Part shown: in pieces, positions 47,491 through 55,271 of the stretch
Numbering within the stretch: position 1 is the stretch's first letter
How the letters are laid out: each line of letters opens with the position of its first letter
NCBI RefSeq assembly: GCF_001875655.1
Contig: NZ_MKEQ01000001.1
Coordinates: 558,001 to 622,000 of the forward strand
Length of the DNA: 64,000 bases
Direction of reading: 5' to 3'
Source: Enterobacter hormaechei ATCC 49162
Lineage (GTDB): Bacteria; Pseudomonadota; Gammaproteobacteria; Enterobacterales; Enterobacteriaceae
Program-made: the position numbers and the translations under genes
Notes under the pieces: model-generated
Told to the model about the DNA's origin: nothing
Database searches by the model: none
The model's input: the letters and a program-made list of their open reading frames with translations, nothing else

Positions 47491-49492
47491 TATCGACCAG
47501 CAGATTCGCCTCGGCGGAGCCGCTGTTACCCACGCTGTCGGTGCCGCTGACGCTGACGGTGTAGAGGGTATTCGCCAGATCCAGCACGTCGGAAACCGGC
47601 ACCTGAACGGACCAGCTACCGTTCTCAACGGTGGTCTGATAGTTAACGTTGTTCAGCGTCACGGTGACGGCGCTGCCGTTCGGCAGATTACTGGTCCCGC
47701 TCAGGCTCAGGGGCTGCATGGCCTCCTGCGCATTCAGGACGTTATCCTGGCTGATGGGGTCAAGGGTAAATTCCGGCGGGTTGCCGCTGAGCGTAATGCC
47801 GTGCGTCGCGCTGCCGGTGTTGCCCGCCGCATCGGTCACGGAGACCGAAATGCTGTGGCTACCTTCCCCCAGCGCGCCAGTGACGGAGGCAGGCACGCCA
47901 ACGCTCCAGCTGCCATCCGCCTGGACGACACCGGTAAAGGTCTTGCCGCCAACGGTCACGGTGACAACGTCGCCCGCCGCCGCGCCGTTCGCCTGGCCGG
48001 AAATAATCTGCGCCTGCCCCTGCTCGCTGGTGTTCAGAATGTCGTCGCCCGCGACGGTGTTGATGGTGACCACCGGCGCTGCGGTATCGACGGTGAAAAC
48101 AGCCGTAGCGGATGAACCGTTCCCCGCTTTATCACTGACGTTTACCGTCAGGGTGTGCTCGCCGTTAGCCAGCGCCTGTACTTCACTGGCCGGAAGCGTA
48201 ACGGACCAGGTGCCGTCGCTGCCCACAGTCGCCGTGTGATTTTTGCCGTTCAGCGTGACCGTCACAATCTGGCCCGCTTCTGCATCAGTTTTACCCGTCA
48301 GCGTCAGGGGCTGACCATGTTCAGCCGCATTGATGATGTTGTCCTGGGCGATCGTGTCGACAGAAATCGCTGGTGCAGCGGTATCGACGCCAATCGTCTG
48401 GCTGCCGGACACGATGTTGCCCGCCGTGTCTTTTCCGCTGACGTTGACCGTCCAGGTACCATCGCCCAGCGCCTGTGCGTCGGCAGCAGGGACCTTCACG
48501 CTCCATGCGCCGTTTGCCCCCACTTCTGCGGTATAGGTTTTACCGTTGAGCGTGACGGTAAGCGCCGTTCCCTGCGCCAGGTTTTTGCTGGTGCCGGACA
48601 GCGTAAAGCCAGCGGACTGCTCGCTGGCGTTGATCACGTTATCGCCCGCCGTGGTGGCGAGCGTCACGCTGGCATCCGCTGTAGAAACGGTTACGGTGAT
48701 ACTGCCCGCAGAGGTCGTTTTACTGCCGTCGATCTGCACGACGGACCAGGTATGTTCCCCGTCGGCCTGGGTCGGGAGTGTTACCGTCCAGGTGCCGTCC
48801 TTCGCGACCATGGTGCTGGCGATGGTGCTGCCGCTGCCGTCTTTAACCTGTATGGTCGCGCCCGGCTGCCCGGTACCGCTGAAGGTGGGGGTGTTATCAT
48901 CCGTGACCGCTTTTGCACTCAGCACGCCCTGCTTGTCACCCGCGTTGTCCGTCAGCAAAAATGTCGGCGTGGCGCTTTCGACTTCTTTTGTATTATCAAT
49001 AACCCTGGTTTTTGTTTCGCCATCGCCGCCATGAGCCAGCAGAGCGCCGATCGCACCGCCCCCTAACGCCGCACCGGCAATCCAGCCCCACGGCGCATCG
49101 CTTAAGACGCTTCCCTGCTCCAGGAAAGGTTCAATGCTGCTAATGGGTGCAGCCTGGGCGGTTAATTCGGTGGCAGCAACGCCTGATGCTTCCCCGGCAT
49201 CGGCAAATGAAATATGCGTCAACGCCTGGTTATCGTTAAATACCAGTTCGGAATGATTATGGGTTTCCGCGTCTTCGACAAAATAATTATTGCAGCGGAT
49301 CACGCTGCCATCTTTCATATAAATGAGGAGGTCATTCCCCTGGCGGACATAACGCACCACGTCCTGAGCTGAACCCTGAATTTCAATCACGCTCGGCGAT
49401 GAAATAGAGACCGAGAGATTCCCTTCACCGGTTAATTTCGTCTTCTCTGCCGTTTTGCGAATGATGACATCAACAACTTTTGCGTTACTCAT
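42083..49492 (-). CDS. N-terminal fragment of the giant Ig-repeat adhesin
   Basis: An open frame of 2469 codons starting MSNAKVVDVIIRKTAEKTKL, preceded by GCAAGGAGAAGA. Residues 1-130 are the BapA/LapF-type prefix domain. A glycine-rich hydrophobic segment GWIAGAALGGGAIGALLA (about 136-153) probably holds the N-terminus in the secretion pore or outer membrane. About 22 Ig-like repeats of roughly 100 residues follow, each with a GDDVINAAE-type calcium-linker motif. After SASATDSVG the frame shifts at the 22-bp duplication and ends with about 15 missense residues. The truncated product lacks the C-terminal secretion signal and would not be exported. Confidence 0.88.
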   Translation of the reverse strand: MSNAKVVDVIIRKTAEKTKLTGEGNLSVSISSPSVIEIQGSAQDVVRYVRQGNDLLIYMKDGSVIRCNNYFVEDAETHNHSELVFNDNQALTHISFADAGEASGVAATELTAQAAPISSIEPFLEQGSVLSDAPWGWIAGAALGGGAIGALLAHGGDGETKTRVIDNTKEVESATPTFLLTDNAGDKQGVLSAKAVTDDNTPTFSGTGQPGATIQVKDGSGSTIASTMVAKDGTWTVTLPTQADGEHTWSVVQIDGSKTTSAGSITVTVSTADASVTLATTAGDNVINASEQSAGFTLSGTSKNLAQGTALTVTLNGKTYTAEVGANGAWSVKVPAADAQALGDGTWTVNVSGKDTAGNIVSGSQTIGVDTAAPAISVDTIAQDNIINAAEHGQPLTLTGKTDAEAGQIVTVTLNGKNHTATVGSDGTWSVTLPASEVQALANGEHTLTVNVSDKAGNGSSATAVFTVDTAAPVVTINTVAGDDILNTSEQGQAQIISGQANGAAAGDVVTVTVGGKTFTGVVQADGSWSVGVPASVTGALGEGSHSISVSVTDAAGNTGSATHGITLSGNPPEFTLDPISQDNVLNAQEAMQPLSLSGTSNLPNGSAVTVTLNNVNYQTTVENGSWSVQVPVSDVLDLANTLYTVSVSGTDSVGNSGSAEANLLVDTALPQVIVNTFAGDNLVNNAEAAVDQTLSGRVTGAAAGDTVSVTVGGKSYTATVGGDLKWSVTIPSADLQAFGDGDLTFSASVTNAHGNTGTGERDININAELPGLRVNTISGDDVINAIEQQQDLAVTDASTHLAEGTRITVTINNVEYVTTVNASGKWQIGVPAADLQAWTAGGMTVSVSAEDAWGNTVAAEHPIELDLNAVAVTIDTVTTDDMLNAAEKGADVTLSGQTQGVEAGQTVVVKFADQTFTAQVQQDGSWHLTVPASAMETLIDGRAQVNVSVTNGNGNSADASRVVIVDTQPPAITLDNLTDDNIINAAEAQQDLVLSGSTTVETGQTVTVTLNGKSYQTTVQADGRWLLNVPAADVGALTDGNVTVTATVSDVAGNSSSADRVGLVDATVPQVIINDFVTDTNTVNQLAHAQAQILSGSVTGAAAGDLVIITINNVDYTTVVDAAGNWSLGLPASVVQGLTDGTWTINVSVTDRSGNTGSSSVDVVVNTVTPVIGINTLAADDVINAAEKGEDLLLSGTSNQPEGTTITVALNGINYTATTDASGNWSVTVPASAVSALGEANYTVTASVTDNVGNSAAVMHDVLVDSSLPVVTFNNFAGDNIVNAAEVAAGQTLTGKVSNAASGDTVTIILGGQTYTATVQDDLTWSLPLTQSQLTALGNGDLTVSASVTNAHGNTGSSSLDVTIDAQLPGLRIDTVAGDDVINVIEHAQNLVISGTSTDLAAGSTVTVTINGKSYSASVLADGTWQAAVPAADVSRWADGSLTISASAQDTSGNPVNIGTVVDVDLAPVAISINSVTDDNVLNAAEKGQDLVLSGSSSNVEAGQTVTIIFAGKTWTTTVDASGDWTCTVPAADLGGLKDGDASVQVSVTNVSGNAASSSQAFSIDTAAPAVTINTISGDNMLNAAEVAQDLTLSGTSTAEAGQTVTVTFNGNQYTAQVQANGSWTLDVPAADLAGIADGSAAVTATVSDKAGNPASTGASVLVDTTVPQITFNIVAGDDIVNIAEHGQALIVSGKVTGAQAGDVITLTLNGKDYTAMLDGAGNWSVGVPAQDVGALANGDQTISATLTDKAGNSTSATHAIDVSLTAPVIAINTLAVDDVINATEKGQDLLISGTSNQPDGTHITVTLNGISYAATTDASGNWSVTVRAANLSALGEASYSVTASVTDTAGNSANTSHSVLVDSALPQVTINAVATDDVINAAEVASGQTLSGKVSGAASSDTVTIGIGGNTYTATVQDDLSWSVNVASDVLTAIGNGDLTVTASVTNGHGNTGTGERDITIDASLPGLRVDTVAGDDVINSIEHGQNLIITGSSDGLASGSALTVTVNGKTYAATVLADGTWTAAIPAADVGALSAGTITVTVEGQSAAGNPVSISHDVKVELAAVAISINPIASDDVINAAEKGADLVLSGSTTNVEENQTVTITFGGKSYTATVDASGNWTATVPSADLGGLKDGDASVQVSVTNVNGNSASAGREYSVDATAPTVSIEIVSDDNIINAAEAQQDLVINGVTNAEAGQTVTVTLNGKDYTTTVQSGGGWNVTVPSADISGITDGNYTITAAVSDKAGNPASADRDVLVDTTVPQLTINTVSDDDVINSAEHAQALIVTGSVTGAAAGDVVTVTINNKDYSATLNASGKWSVGVPAADVSALTAGDHTITAALTDKAGNSNSTTHEVEVTLTAPVLNIDTVSGDDVINSSEKTQDLAITGTASGLAAGAVVTVMLNGKAYSATVDTHGQWTTTVPASEVGQLGEALYTVSASATDSVGLRNRQRRQQHQHLAHRER
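42118..42167. repeat. 22-bp tandem duplication that breaks the adhesin frame
   Basis: Bases 42119-42140 and 42141-42162 are identical, and CCGAC at 42163-42167 begins a third copy. Twenty-two is 3 x 7 + 1, so the extra copy shifts the frame. Deleting either copy joins SASATDSVG to NSTSTSHTV in one frame. Confidence 0.95.
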
Positions 49493-49612
49493 ATTCTTCT
49501 CCTTGCAGGTACGCGTATTCCTGTGGATATGTCCACCAGAGGGATGTAGCTATCCTTGGGAAAAATCACCCATTATTGTCTGACTTATTTCGCGCAGAAA
49601 GGCGCGCCTTTT

Positions 49613-50944
49613 TTAACTTAAATCAGGTAATTTGGCGGCAGCGTTTTTCTCTATTCCGATAAGAGGCATGAGATTATCCACCGCCGAGGCGTAATTAATC
49701 GCCGCACTCCAGCCATCGTATTCAGCCATTATTTTCGCTGAGGTGGCAGACCAGACATCCTGTTCCACGCTGAGCAGATCGTTAATGCTGCGTTTGCTCA
49801 GGGTATATTCATTTTTGTAGACATCGCGGGCGCGCAACGCATTCTCCAGCTGACGTTTCCCGGCCTCCATCCGTCCTTGCGCCCCGGTCCAGTCGGCCTG
49901 TGCGACGGAGGCTTTTTGCAGGACATCAAAACGGGCCTGATCGACCTGGGACGATGCCATTGCCCTTGTGCCCTCGGCCTGACGGACGCGCGCCGAGACC
50001 GCGCCGCCCTGATAAAGTGGTGCATCAATATTGAGCTGGATCTGATCATCCCAGTACGCGCGATTATCAGACTCATACCGGGTGCGGCCCCCTTTCAGGC
50101 TTAAGGTCGGCCAGTGCTGAGACTTCGCGGTTTCTACGCCGTACTGGGCTGAACGCTCCATGTTCTGCGCGGCCATCACCGTTGGGATCAGTGAATAATC
50201 AATCCGATTGAGCGAACCCGGCTCCACGGCCAGACCTCCCGGAACCGGCGAATAGCGTTCAGCCTGTATGCCAGTTAAGACCGCCAGCCGCGCGCGGGCG
50301 CTGTTCAGAGACGCATTGTACTGCTCTACCGTCGCCTGCATCCCGGCAATACGGGTGCGGGTCTGAAGCTCATCAGAGGTGGAGCTTACGCCAGCATCGG
50401 CGCGAAGTTTTGCCAGCTGCTCAACGTTTTTAAGCGCCTGCACATTCTCTTTTGCCGCCTGCAACAGATCGCTGTAGCGTTTCACTTCCACATAGCTGAG
50501 GGCCGTTTTTTCCGCGACGGCAGACATCGTGCTCATCAGCTGGTAGCGATAGCTGTCACGCTGAGCTGAAGACTGGCTGATGCTGTTGTTGGTCTTGCCA
50601 AAATCGTACACCAGCTGCGTCAGGCTTAGCCCCCAGGCTGCGGAATTTCGCAACGAGCCGCTGGAATCGGTGGTCTGGCTATGACCTGTACTCCCGTTCA
50701 AGGCTATTTGTGGCATCCAGCCACTGCGCGCTTCGTCTATTTGTGCCTGGCCGATCCCCAGCTGCGCTGCCTGCTGGCTCACCGAGGGGTCGCGATCGAG
50801 AGCGAAAAGAATACTTTCTTTCATCGTCATTGCGGCGACGGGAGATATCCCCGCCAGGCCGTTATTTGCATTAGCCGCAGACACCGTCAACGAAATTAAG
50901 GTCAGGGAGGCAGATAATCTGAGTAACCGGTAATTGCATTTCAT
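49613..50944 (-). CDS. TolC-like outer membrane channel of type I secretion (BapB/LapE-like)
   Basis: A 443-residue TolC-family protein. Its signal peptide is about residues 1-26 (RLSASLTLISLTVSAANA). Two internally related halves of helices and strands follow, with MKESILFALDRDPSVSQQAA near the start and the typical SKRSINDLLSVEQDVWSATS near the end. It forms the trimeric outer-membrane exit duct for the adhesin. It is the first gene of the leftward operon, 120 bp before the adhesin start; in Salmonella, as I recall, the pore gene follows bapA. The promoter must lie in the AT-rich 0.7 kb upstream. Confidence 0.92.
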   Translation of the reverse strand: MKCNYRLLRLSASLTLISLTVSAANANNGLAGISPVAAMTMKESILFALDRDPSVSQQAAQLGIGQAQIDEARSGWMPQIALNGSTGHSQTTDSSGSLRNSAAWGLSLTQLVYDFGKTNNSISQSSAQRDSYRYQLMSTMSAVAEKTALSYVEVKRYSDLLQAAKENVQALKNVEQLAKLRADAGVSSTSDELQTRTRIAGMQATVEQYNASLNSARARLAVLTGIQAERYSPVPGGLAVEPGSLNRIDYSLIPTVMAAQNMERSAQYGVETAKSQHWPTLSLKGGRTRYESDNRAYWDDQIQLNIDAPLYQGGAVSARVRQAEGTRAMASSQVDQARFDVLQKASVAQADWTGAQGRMEAGKRQLENALRARDVYKNEYTLSKRSINDLLSVEQDVWSATSAKIMAEYDGWSAAINYASAVDNLMPLIGIEKNAAAKLPDLS

Positions 50945-51626
50945 CTTCTTTATATCCCCCGACGCCAGGTGGCAGTTAAATAAATACCCAGGAAGAGGTA
51001 CAAATAATTCTCCAGTGATCCCTCACTCCTTCTCGATTAATTTTGGTAATAGTTCCCCACACCCATTTCAATTGAGATGAGAGCCGTTCATTCTCTTTTT
51101 TCTTTTAAGAATTTACTTAAATATTTATCGATTCGCAGCATAACAAAATGTGATATGTGCAACCACACCCACAATGTTAATGTGGTGTTAAAAATAAGAA
51201 AAAAGATGGAGTTTCTGGACAGCGCGTTATAAAAGGCCTTTCGAATGAAACATATAAACCCTCTGTAATATAAAGAAAATTCTAAAATTAGTGGGTGTAC
51301 ATTTTTGCGTTAATTTCACCCCGAATCAGACACAAAGATTTTCAAAGAAATGTCAATTTAAGTAATCCAGTGAACAAAATCGAATTATTTTACTTTAAAA
51401 ATAAAAAATCATGGATATATTAACTAATTTATAATTACAAATTAGTTTGTAATTCTGATTTTACCCAATAGTCCGGCAGCTTAAGCCAAATTTTTTAATT
51501 AAACATAGCGATAACAACATACTTAAAAGATTCATACATGTTTTTGATGCCTGATTAATGCAAAATCAATAATCACATTATTAAACTGTTTTTGGGTAAC
51601 ATCCCGTGTCTGTCCCGATTCCCTTT
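50945..51626. other. AT-rich promoter region of the adhesin secretion operon
   Basis: About 680 bp with no credible coding frame, markedly AT-rich compared with its neighbours, especially 51100-51560. It contains dyads such as CCACA-N7-TGTGG at 51169-51185 and long A/T runs. It should contain the promoter(s) for the leftward secretion operon, and the composition suggests H-NS silencing. No exact promoter can be fixed by eye. Confidence 0.5.
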
Positions 51627-51671
51627 CCTGCAAAATGCTGTAAACTGCGACGTATTGCAACATTTTGCAGG
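51627..51671. promoter_or_regulatory. Long inverted repeat upstream of the DeoR-type gene, probable operator
   Basis: CCTGCAAAATG (51627-51637) and CATTTTGCAGG (51661-51671) are perfect 11-bp complements separated by 23 bp. They lie just upstream of the DeoR-type start at 51683, as expected for autorepression by a regulator that contacts two half-sites. The same arms could also form an mRNA hairpin near the ribosome-binding site. Confidence 0.6.
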
Positions 51672-51682
51672 ATCTGTTTCTC

Positions 51683-52426
51683 ATGCATAAAACCGCCAGA
51701 CAAAAATATGTGCTTGATATTATTACTGAACAAGGCCAGGCGAGCATCACTGAGCTGGCAGACAAATTGCAGGTTTCGGCAGACACCATCCGCCGCGATC
51801 TGACCGATCTGGAAAAACAGGGGCTGGCGCAGAAAAACCATGGCGGCGCCATCGCGCTCAATCTCTCGACGATGACCCGTGCGAGCAGGAATACCTTGCT
51901 GCCTGAAATTAAGCAGCGGCTGGGTAAACAGGTTGCGCAGTGCGTTCCTGCCGGTTCAACGCTTTTTCTTGACGCCGGGAGCACGCTTCTGGCCGTGGCC
52001 TCTTTCCTTCAGGGGCCGCTGACCCTCATCACCCCTTCTCTTGATATCGCCCAACAGGTTAGCGACAGGGACGATATTGACCTGATCCTGCTCGGCGGCA
52101 GATGGGATCAGAAACAGCGCCTGTTTGCCGGAAGTGCCACCCTTTCCCTGCTATCTCGCTATCGGGCGGATATTGCCATTCTTGGCGCCTGCGCCATCCA
52201 TGCCGAACTCGGATTAAGCGCCAGTCAGGAGGCGGATGCCGAGGTGAAGCGAGCCATGCTGGCCGCAAGCCAGACACACTGGATAGTCGCCGACCATCTG
52301 AAACTCAACCAGTGCGAACCGTATCTGGTGTCGGGGTTATCGCAGATCCATCAACTGTTTTTAGATCGTCCCTGGGCAGAGCTTGGGGACCATAGCGCCT
52401 TGCAGGTTACCGTTTGCGCGCATTAA
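51683..52426 (+). CDS. DeoR/GlpR-family transcriptional repressor
   Basis: A 247-residue sugar-type repressor. The N-terminal winged HTH is clear (RQKYVLDIITEQGQASITEL then ADKLQVSADTIRRDLTDLE). The C-terminal DeoR sensor domain, a phosphosugar isomerase-like fold, has FLDAGSTLLAVASFL and LILLGGRWD. An earlier in-frame ATG at 51665 lies within the inverted repeat's right arm, so the start at 51683 (MHKTARQKY) is preferred. It is separated by 13 bp from the oxidoreductase gene, so the two form an operon it probably controls. The ligand, probably a sugar phosphate, is unknown. Confidence 0.87.
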   Translation: MHKTARQKYVLDIITEQGQASITELADKLQVSADTIRRDLTDLEKQGLAQKNHGGAIALNLSTMTRASRNTLLPEIKQRLGKQVAQCVPAGSTLFLDAGSTLLAVASFLQGPLTLITPSLDIAQQVSDRDDIDLILLGGRWDQKQRLFAGSATLSLLSRYRADIAILGACAIHAELGLSASQEADAEVKRAMLAASQTHWIVADHLKLNQCEPYLVSGLSQIHQLFLDRPWAELGDHSALQVTVCAH

Positions 52427-52439
52427 CGTGGAGAAGGTC

Positions 52440-53507
52440 ATGAATAAAGTGAAGACAATCAATATCGCGCTGATCGGGTATGGTTTTGTAGGTAAGACGT
52501 TCCATGCCCCGCTGATCCAGTCCGTCGACGGCCTGAAGCTGGCGGTGGTCTCATCCCGGGATGAAGAGAAGGTCAAACGCGATCTGCCGGACGTCCTTGT
52601 TGTCGCCACGCCTGAAGAGGCCATTTTGCACCCGGATATCGACCTGGTGGTTATCGCCTCCCCTAACGCGACCCATGCCCCGCTGGCCACGATGGCCCTG
52701 AACGCTGGTAAGCACGTGGTGGTGGATAAACCGTTTACGCTGGATATGCAGGAAGCGCGGGATCTGATTGCGCTTGCGCAGGAAAAACAGCGGCTGCTCT
52801 CTGTCTTCCATAACCGCCGCTGGGACAGCGATTTTCTCGGCATTAAGCAAGTCATTGAGCAAGGCAGCATCGGCAAGGTGAAACATTTTGAGTCACATAT
52901 CGATCGTTTCCGCCCGGACGTTCGCGTGCGCTGGAGAGAGCAAAACGTTCCCGGCAGCGGCCTGTGGTTCGACTTAGGCCCGCACATGATTGACCAGACG
53001 CTACAGCTTTTTGGTCTGCCGCAGTCGGTACAGGGCAACATCGCCACCCTGCGTGACGGCGCGGAGATTAACGACTGGGCGCACGTGGTGCTGAATTATC
53101 CTGAACATAAAGTGGTCCTCCATTGCAGCATGCTGGTGGCGGGCGGCGTTTCCCGCTTCACCGTTCACGGCGATAAAGCCAGCGTGGTGAAAGCGCGCAT
53201 CGATCAGCAGGAAACCCAGCTTCTGGCGGGTGTCATACCGGGCAGCGCAAGCTGGGGGGAAGACAGCGACGCGATGGTCCTGTTTAATGCCCAGGGCGAA
53301 ACCAGCCCTATCCCTGCACCAAAAGGTGACCAGCGTCAGTACTATATACATGTGCGCGATGCCCTGACCGGCAAGATCGACAACCCGGTCCCTCCCGTGG
53401 AGGCTCTGGCGGTGATGGCGGTGCTGGAAGCGGCGGTTAAATCTTCGGAAACGGGTTCAACCCAGACACTGGATTTAACGGCGCAGGAGCGCGCGCAACT
53501 GCAATAA
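52440..53507 (+). CDS. Gfo/Idh/MocA-family oxidoreductase, YdgJ-like
   Basis: A 355-residue NAD(P)-dependent dehydrogenase. The Rossmann fold starts INIALIGYGFVGKTFHAPLI. The family signature GKHVVVDKPFTLDM, with the catalytic Lys of DKP, is at about residues 96-109. The conserved LSVFHNRRWDSDFLGIKQVI and RFRPDVRVRWREQNVPGSGL are shared with E. coli YdgJ and related sugar dehydrogenases. GGAGAAGG upstream supports the ATG at 52440. It follows the DeoR-type repressor, implying action on a sugar or inositol-like substrate. E. coli ydgJ is at another locus, so this may be a paralogue. Confidence 0.88.
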   Translation: MNKVKTINIALIGYGFVGKTFHAPLIQSVDGLKLAVVSSRDEEKVKRDLPDVLVVATPEEAILHPDIDLVVIASPNATHAPLATMALNAGKHVVVDKPFTLDMQEARDLIALAQEKQRLLSVFHNRRWDSDFLGIKQVIEQGSIGKVKHFESHIDRFRPDVRVRWREQNVPGSGLWFDLGPHMIDQTLQLFGLPQSVQGNIATLRDGAEINDWAHVVLNYPEHKVVLHCSMLVAGGVSRFTVHGDKASVVKARIDQQETQLLAGVIPGSASWGEDSDAMVLFNAQGETSPIPAPKGDQRQYYIHVRDALTGKIDNPVPPVEALAVMAVLEAAVKSSETGSTQTLDLTAQERAQLQ

Positions 53508-53513
53508 GCAGCG

Positions 53514-53546
53514 AAAAAAATGCCCTGCGGGTTTGCAGGGCATTTT
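53514..53546. terminator. Bidirectional terminator between the YdgJ-like gene and cybB
   Basis: TGCCCTGC (53521-53528) pairs with GCAGGGCA (53535-53542) around a 6-base loop. It is flanked by seven A (53514-53520) and TTTT (53543-53546), serving both convergent genes. Confidence 0.9.
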
Positions 53547-53549
53547 CGG

Positions 53550-54080
53550 TTACTGACGTTTTTTCGGCATCATTCGCAACAGCGTATTGTCTTTCCAGAA
53601 ATAGTGATGCATCAGCGCGGCAAAGGCATGCAAACCAATCACGAAATAGCCCAGATTCGCCAGCGTCACGTGCCACGCTTTCAGGTTGTCCACCAGGTCA
53701 AAATTCCCCTCCGCCGCATGCGGCATCGTCAGGCCAAAGGCAAACCAGTCATTGCCACGGTTATACATCATCACCATGCCGATCAGCGGCAGCGCAATGA
53801 ACAGCAGGTAGATCACCAGATGCCCCAGATGAGACAGCCCGGTGATCATCGCTTTTGGTTTCGGCTGAATGGGCGGCGCCGGGAATTTGAGGCGAATTAG
53901 CAGGCGCGCTACCATCAGCACCAGAATGCTAATCCCGCAGGAAACGTGGATCATATTAATCAGCGGGCGATCGGTTCGCGGGAACGACCCTCTGAACTCC
54001 ATGGCGCAATAGGCCACAATGACTAAAAAAAAGACCAGCCAGTGAATGCTGATTTGCAAACCTGTATATTTTGTACGCAT
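53550..54080 (-). CDS. cybB: CybB, cytochrome b561
   Basis: A 176-residue four-helix diheme cytochrome b561, the E. coli length. YTGLQISIHWLVFFLVIVAY, RPLINMIHVSCGISILVLMV and LKAWHVTLANLGYFVIGLHA supply the helix histidines that ligate the two hemes. The protein oxidises ubiquinol and can reduce superoxide (superoxide oxidase). In E. coli cybB lies near trg; here about 34 kb of accessory DNA separates them. It is convergent with the YdgJ-like gene across a shared terminator. Confidence 0.95.
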   Translation of the reverse strand: MRTKYTGLQISIHWLVFFLVIVAYCAMEFRGSFPRTDRPLINMIHVSCGISILVLMVARLLIRLKFPAPPIQPKPKAMITGLSHLGHLVIYLLFIALPLIGMVMMYNRGNDWFAFGLTMPHAAEGNFDLVDNLKAWHVTLANLGYFVIGLHAFAALMHHYFWKDNTLLRMMPKKRQ

Positions 54081-54561
54081 GTAATTTCCTGATGACTGTT
54101 ACGGATTGCGCCAACATAACCAGCTTCGCCAAAAAATTCATTAAAATTTTGCATATCTCAAACGTAATGGCAAACGACCTGTTTATAAGGCCGGTATATT
54201 CGTTTACGAGGACGCAGAGGTTACCATGCTAACAAAAAACAAACTCACTTCTTGCAATTCAATATGTTACATAACACCTTTCCCTGCGCATCCCTGGTGT
54301 ACGTTCCAGTAGTACGCTCCCACGCCCGCTTGCGTGACCTGTTGAGGTTTATTGAGCACGCAAATAAAATCGATAAAATAATTCAGTAAAAATTAAAAGC
54401 TGATTTTTTCTTAAATGGTCTTTCATTTTTTATAAATTTTTTTAAATCGCGAAGTCGCTATTATGGCAGCCGAACGGAAGAGGTCATTTAAAACACCTAA
54501 CCGTTCATTTGTTATGAATCATTTTTTCTTTACATTTAACTACATTTTTCAAGGATCAAGG
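54081..54561. other. AT-rich leader region before the DUF1120 gene
   Basis: 480 bp without a gene. It contains a nested hairpin: TTGCGTG (54330-54336) pairs with CACGCAA (54357-54363), enclosing ACCT-GTTG-AGGT. A long A/T-rich run with a poly-T segment (54400-54450) follows. The promoter and a structured 5' leader for the fimbrial-type gene probably lie here. Confidence 0.45.
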
Positions 54562-55224
54562 ATGAAAAAGGCTATTCTTGCAACAGTAATCGCGTTGTGC
54601 ACCACTTCCGCTTTCGCAGCTGAAACTGCTGTACTTAAAGTTAAAGGGACTTTAACTAACTCAGCTTGCACACCAGAAATCGGAAATGGCGGTGTGATTG
54701 ACTATGGCAGAATTAATCTCGGTGGTTTATCTGCTACAGCCAACAATGTACTGGGTCAAAAAGAAGTTCCTGTAACTATTACCTGTACAGCGGCAACGAA
54801 AGTTGGCTTTAAAATTATGGATGACCGTACTGACAGCAATGCTCTGCTGCCGGTTGACATCAATGGTAATGCCGATATTTCTGACTCGTATTACACCTAT
54901 GGTGTAGGCAAAACTGCTGGCGGCGTTAAAATTGGTAACTATGGCCTGTGGATGAAGGATGTTACCGCAAACGGTGCAACCGTTGATGCTATTCTCATGA
55001 ATGACAACTGGGGTACTGATAAGTGGGAAAAATCTGTCATTCCACGTAGCGACGCATTCTCTACTTCAGCCTTTGCGACCACGGGTACAACTGAACCACT
55101 GGCGATCACCACGGCAGGTTTTAACTTTGTTTCTAACCTGGTGATTCGTGATACCGCGACTCTGGCCATCACCGACGACACTCAGCTCGACGGTCAGGCT
55201 ACTATGACTCTGGTATACCTGTAA
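54562..55224 (+). CDS. DUF1120 fimbrial-type secreted protein (orphan)
   Basis: A 220-residue protein with the signal peptide MKKAILATVIALCTTSAFAA. Its mature start VLKVKGTLTNSACTPEIGNG is pilin-like. Two Cys (in NSACTPE and TITCTAA) probably form the pilin-type disulfide, and the C-terminal ATMTLVYL resembles a donor strand. These are features of the DUF1120 family linked to beta-type fimbriae. No chaperone or usher gene is nearby, so it is an orphan subunit or a secreted periplasmic protein. The frame above 54562 is open but lacks coding character, and AAGGATCAAGG gives a ribosome-binding site. Codon use is more AT-rich than in its neighbours. Confidence 0.8.
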   Translation: MKKAILATVIALCTTSAFAAETAVLKVKGTLTNSACTPEIGNGGVIDYGRINLGGLSATANNVLGQKEVPVTITCTAATKVGFKIMDDRTDSNALLPVDINGNADISDSYYTYGVGKTAGGVKIGNYGLWMKDVTANGATVDAILMNDNWGTDKWEKSVIPRSDAFSTSAFATTGTTEPLAITTAGFNFVSNLVIRDTATLAITDDTQLDGQATMTLVYL

Positions 55225-55241
55225 TCGCTATATTTGATTCA

Positions 55242-55271
55242 AATCGGGCCGGTTAAGGCCCGATTTTTTTT
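55242..55271. terminator. Bidirectional terminator between the DUF1120 gene and aldA
   Basis: AATCGGGCC (55242-55250) pairs with GGCCCGATT (55257-55265), followed by T at 55264-55271. It overlaps the last codon of convergent aldA. Confidence 0.88.

Larger units (their letters stand above)
31465..49492 (-). pseudogene. bapA: Giant BapA-like T1SS adhesin locus, frameshifted by a 22-bp duplication
   Basis: The whole locus spans 18,028 bp. Subtracting the 22-bp duplication at 42118-42167 leaves 18,006 bp, exactly 6002 codons including the stop, with one continuous frame. The intact product would be about 6001 residues: BapA-type prefix, about 43 repeats of one Ig-like class, five of another, VCBS/FG-GAP segment and T1SS C-terminal signal. 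The flanking TolC-like, ABC and HlyD-type genes are intact, so loss is confined to the adhesin and looks recent or reversible. The name follows the Salmonella biofilm protein BapA by architecture; orthology is not shown. Confidence 0.85.

Noticed and set aside
31465..49492. Programmed ribosomal frameshift or two separate adhesin genes
   Set aside because: The break coincides exactly with a 22-bp tandem duplication. There is no slippery heptamer or ribosome-binding site before the second frame, and removing one copy restores a single frame.
54301..54363. hok/sok-type toxin-antitoxin RNA near cybB, as found between trg and cybB in E. coli
   Set aside because: Hairpins are present, but no Hok-like peptide (about 50 residues, one membrane helix) can be read in any frame here.
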